DNA of 7,760 nt. It comes from an uncultured Solirubrobacteraceae bacterium (lineage in GTDB: Bacteria; Actinomycetota; Thermoleophilia; Solirubrobacterales; Solirubrobacteraceae). Position 1 is the stretch's first letter; each line of letters starts with the position of its first letter. Of the stretch, positions 5,505 through 7,760 are shown one piece after another. The DNA lies in the NCBI GenBank assembly GCA_955652215.1, contig CATPAX010000272.1:1-7760 (forward strand), in the 5' to 3' direction. The notes below the pieces were generated by a model. The model did not search any database, was not told the origin of the DNA, and worked only from the letters and a program-made list of their open reading frames with translations. The position numbers and the translations under genes were made by a program.

Positions 5505-6059
5505 ATGCGCTTCAGCGACTTTCTCCGCACGACGGTTCTGCTGAGCGCCGCCGCCGCAAGTGCACTCGCCGTGATTACGGTCCTGAGCGCCGCTAACAGC
5601 GGCGATGATGTCGTGGTCGTGTTCGGGGCTGGCTGGTGGGTCGTGGCGAGCGGGATCGGGCTCTGGCTAGGACGCCGCGCGGAGACCTCGCCCCCGATCG
5701 CGACGCTGCTATCGAGCGCGCGAACCCTGCCCTCGCTACCGGAGGTCAATCCGGCCAGGACGCTGCTGAACCGGCTGTGGCCACTGCTCGTGTTGACGAT
5801 CGGCTCCGGCGCCGTCGCCTTCGAGGTGCCGCAGGTGGCGGCAATCGCCACCGGGTTCGCGATCATCTGGGCGCTGGCCTGGCGACGCCAGGCGTCTGCT
5901 GTGACCGCGATCGAGGAGCGCGACGGCGCCCGTTTCTATGTCGAGCAGACCTCGCCGCTGAAGCCGATTCGCTTGGTCCGCACCCCGGGGTTCCGGTCAA
6001 ATCGATTCGAGCTGAACGGATCATCCGGGCGCTCTCGGCGCGTCCGGCCCCGCGCTTAG
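5505..6059 (+). CDS. Membrane protein of unknown function
   Basis: A 184-residue protein that I do not recognise as a named family. Four hydrophobic segments are visible at about 10-30, 36-55, 91-106 and 109-126, with basic residues after the second (GRR, 56-58) and fourth (WRRQ, 126-129). The rest of the C-terminal part is soluble and contains ERDGARFYVEQTSPLKPI (138-155) and LVRTPGFR (157-164), which look like a conserved motif, followed by an arginine-rich tail. The ATG at 5505 has only a weak purine-rich sequence before it. The next gene starts at the base right after its stop, so the pair is probably co-transcribed. Its place between otsB and a glycosyltransferase suggests an envelope-related role, but this is only a guess from context. 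Confidence 0.75.
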   Translation: MRFSDFLRTTVLLSAAAASALAVITVLSAANSGDDVVVVFGAGWWVVASGIGLWLGRRAETSPPIATLLSSARTLPSLPEVNPARTLLNRLWPLLVLTIGSGAVAFEVPQVAAIATGFAIIWALAWRRQASAVTAIEERDGARFYVEQTSPLKPIRLVRTPGFRSNRFELNGSSGRSRRVRPRA

Positions 6060-7052
6060 GTGAACCCACTAGCCGGAATGTCCGGTACGGACGTCCTGGT
6101 CGTGTCCGTCGACAGCACGACGGGGTGGCGGATCGCAGCGCAGGCCCTCACTGACGCCCTCGAGGGCGCGGGAGCGAGCGCCATGCGGGTCAGTACTGGT
6201 CCGCTGCGCAAGGTGCGGACGTTCGCGCTCACCGATCTCCTCGAGGCTCGCGCCGCGCGACATGTTGCTGCCCGCGCGATCACCGAGCACCAGCCGGCGG
6301 TGGTCATCTATTGCGGGATCACCGCGTCGCTGCTGTGGCCGGTGCCGGGCGCGGTCTGGATCGATTCGCTCGCGGCGGAGAACCGGCCCGGTCGCCACGG
6401 GGTCTGGCAGCGTGTGGTCGAGCGCCGCCGTCTTGCCCGCGCGCCGCTGATCCTGGCCATGAGCCCCGGTGCGCTTCGCCCGCTCGATGGCGTCGCGGGC
6501 GAGGTGGCGGTCGTGCCCTGCCCGGTGGATTCCTCGGGTCCGCCCGCCGCGGTGCGGGACATCGCCGCGGCCATGTACGCCGGCAATCCGGAGAAGAAGC
6601 GGCTCGACCACGTGCTGTCCGCGTGGTCGGCGGCCAGGCAGGGCGACGAGCAGCTGGTGGTTGCGGGGCTCGATGGCGTGCAGTCGGCACCAGGGATCGA
6701 GGTCGCCGGACGGCTATCCGTAACCGAGTATCGCGCGCTGCTGCGCCGCGCCCGTACGTTCGTTGCCGCCCCGCGCCGCGAGGATTACGGGATCGCCCCG
6801 CTCGAGGCCCTGGCCGACGGGTGTCAGCTGGTCAGCACCCCGGCTCCTGGCGCGTACCCCGCGCTCGAGATCGCCAGGACGATCGACCCCAGGCTGGTGG
6901 GCGACGATCTCGCCCGCGCGATCCGGATCGCGCTCGATGACCCGGTCCCTGACTACGCGCGGCAAGCCGCCCAGCTGCTCGAGCCGTTCTCGTCCGCCGC
7001 GGTCCGCAGAACGCTCGCCGAGCGGGTGCTCCCCCGCTTACTGACAGGATGA
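6060..7052 (+). CDS. GT-B fold glycosyltransferase, GT4-like
   Basis: A 330-residue protein, shorter than the usual 360-400 of the family, with the loss on the N-terminal side. The C-terminal nucleotide-sugar half holds the EX7E motif as Glu241 and Glu249 (REDYGIAPLEAL). It is preceded by TEYRALLRRARTFVAAP and followed by ADGCQLVSTPAPG, the usual arrangement in GT4 retaining glycosyltransferases. The N-terminal half (WRIAAQALTDALEGAG) fits the acceptor-side Rossmann domain. No signal peptide or membrane segment is clear, so it is cytoplasmic or peripheral. The GTG at 6060 directly abuts the previous stop; an ATG at 6078 (MSGTDVLVVSVD) is an equally good start. Sugar donor and acceptor cannot be read from the sequence. 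Neighbours otsB and lgt hint at envelope or compatible-solute glycosylation, with low certainty. Confidence 0.85.
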   Translation: MNPLAGMSGTDVLVVSVDSTTGWRIAAQALTDALEGAGASAMRVSTGPLRKVRTFALTDLLEARAARHVAARAITEHQPAVVIYCGITASLLWPVPGAVWIDSLAAENRPGRHGVWQRVVERRRLARAPLILAMSPGALRPLDGVAGEVAVVPCPVDSSGPPAAVRDIAAAMYAGNPEKKRLDHVLSAWSAARQGDEQLVVAGLDGVQSAPGIEVAGRLSVTEYRALLRRARTFVAAPRREDYGIAPLEALADGCQLVSTPAPGAYPALEIARTIDPRLVGDDLARAIRIALDDPVPDYARQAAQLLEPFSSAAVRRTLAERVLPRLLTG

Positions 7053-7059
7053 GCGGGTC

Positions 7060-7760
7060 GTGATCTGGATCCCGTCCTACATCCCGAGCCCGTCGGCGAG
7101 CGGTTTTCACATCGGCCCGCTGTTCGTGCACGCCTACGGACTCATGTACGTGCTTGCGGTGCTTGCGGCGATCGTCATCTCGCGGCAGCGGTGGCGCAAG
7201 CAGGGAGGAGACCCGAACCTGCCGCAGGAGATCGCCGTGTGGGCGTTCCCCGCCGGGCTGATCGGCGGCCGAATCTATTTCCTGATCACCACACCCAGCC
7301 AGATCCCGCCGCACTGGTGGGGCCCGTTCGCCGTCTGGAAGGGTGGCCTGGGCATCTGGGGCGGGGTTGCCGGCGGCGCGCTTGTCGGCATCTGGCTGGC
7401 CCGCAGGCGCCTCGGGCCCGCCGACGCCCGCCGGTTCGCCGATGCCGTCGCGCCGTCGCTGCTGGTCGCGCAGTCGATCGGGCGGATCGGCAACTACTTC
7501 AACCAGGAGCTGTTCGGTAAGCCGACGTCGCTCCCGTGGGGCCTGAAGATCGACCCCGCCCACCGGCCGCCTGGGTTCTCCCAGTACGCGACCTTTCACC
7601 CCACGTTTCTCTACGAGATCATCTGGAACCTGTCGCTGGCGGCGTTCCTCATATGGCTCGGGAACCACCGCCGGATCAAACCCCCCGGGTTGTTCGCGCT
7701 CTACGTGGCGGGCTACTCGGCGTTCAGGATGTTCGAGGAGACGCTGCGGATCGACTACTC
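7060..7760 (+). CDS. lgt: Prolipoprotein diacylglyceryl transferase, N-terminal part (cut by window end)
   Basis: The GTG at 7060 opens 233 codons to the window edge; full proteins are usually 260-330 residues. The enzyme moves diacylglycerol from phosphatidylglycerol to the lipobox cysteine of prolipoproteins in the cytoplasmic membrane. HAYGL (24-28), KGGLGIWGG (94-102), the signature GRIGNYFNQELFG (141-153) with Arg142 and Glu150, and a later FHPTFLYE are all present. FRMFEETLRID near the window edge carries the C-terminal conserved arginines. Trp100 stands where E. coli Lgt has the essential His103; actinobacterial Lgt proteins commonly read GIWG here. AGGA (7046-7049) is a possible ribosome site. 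It begins 7 bases after the glycosyltransferase stop, so they are probably in one transcript. Confidence 0.93.
   Translation, partial: MIWIPSYIPSPSASGFHIGPLFVHAYGLMYVLAVLAAIVISRQRWRKQGGDPNLPQEIAVWAFPAGLIGGRIYFLITTPSQIPPHWWGPFAVWKGGLGIWGGVAGGALVGIWLARRRLGPADARRFADAVAPSLLVAQSIGRIGNYFNQELFGKPTSLPWGLKIDPAHRPPGFSQYATFHPTFLYEIIWNLSLAAFLIWLGNHRRIKPPGLFALYVAGYSAFRMFEETLRIDY

Noticed and set aside
6832..7668. Minus-strand open frame of 278 codons opposite the glycosyltransferase and lgt
   Set aside because: It is a shadow of two well-supported genes, with low-complexity Arg/Pro/Asp content.
1..7760. Very frequent GATCG/CGATC words throughout
   Set aside because: They are spread evenly over genes on both strands and look like a genome-wide base and codon preference (GATC codons in GC-rich DNA), not a local element. 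I did not count them.

Overview
The window is GC-rich (roughly two thirds G+C by eye), with GTG starts, GGAGG-type ribosome sites and compact operons. This fits an actinobacterium. The otsB / membrane protein / GT4 glycosyltransferase / lgt order and the tryptophan-containing Lgt motif lean towards the Thermoleophilia (Solirubrobacterales-like), but that placement is an inference from memory and not proven by the window. No rRNA, tRNA, CRISPR array, insertion sequence or phage gene is visible.

Left part (1-4606): a self-contained catabolic locus. An APC-superfamily permease (minus strand, cut by the window start) diverges from a GntR/FCD regulator (778-1470, plus). Converging on the regulator is a three-gene minus-strand operon whose genes overlap by 1 and 8 bases. 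In order of transcription it encodes an enolase-superfamily (mandelate racemase-like) enzyme, an acetamidase/formamidase-family hydrolase and a DapA-family aldolase or lyase. A 14-base motif (ATRTACCATTGCAC) occurs in both the permease promoter (685-698) and the promoter region of the enzyme operon (4589-4602), matching at 13 of 14 positions. This is the best candidate for the regulator's operator and ties the five genes into one predicted regulon. At the first site the motif sits inside an inverted repeat that fills the spacer between a -35-like and a -10-like hexamer. A plausible scheme is uptake of an amine-, amide- or amino-acid-like hydroxy acid, dehydration or isomerisation by the enolase-family enzyme, amide hydrolysis, and C-C cleavage or deamination by the DapA-family enzyme. 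The substrate cannot be read from the sequence.

Middle (4467-4665): an intergenic region of about 200 bases holding the second operator and promoter, four degenerate direct repeats about 22 bases apart in the leader of the enzyme operon, a GC hairpin just before the enolase ribosome site, and the start region of otsB on the other strand.

Right part (4666-7760): a plus-strand run of trehalose-6-phosphate phosphatase (otsB), a four-helix membrane protein of unknown function, a GT4-like glycosyltransferase and the N-terminal part of lgt (prolipoprotein diacylglyceryl transferase), which runs off the window. The last three genes are packed within 0-7 bases of each other. This half looks like housekeeping or cell-envelope functions and shows no sign of belonging to the catabolic regulon, apart from sharing the intergenic region.
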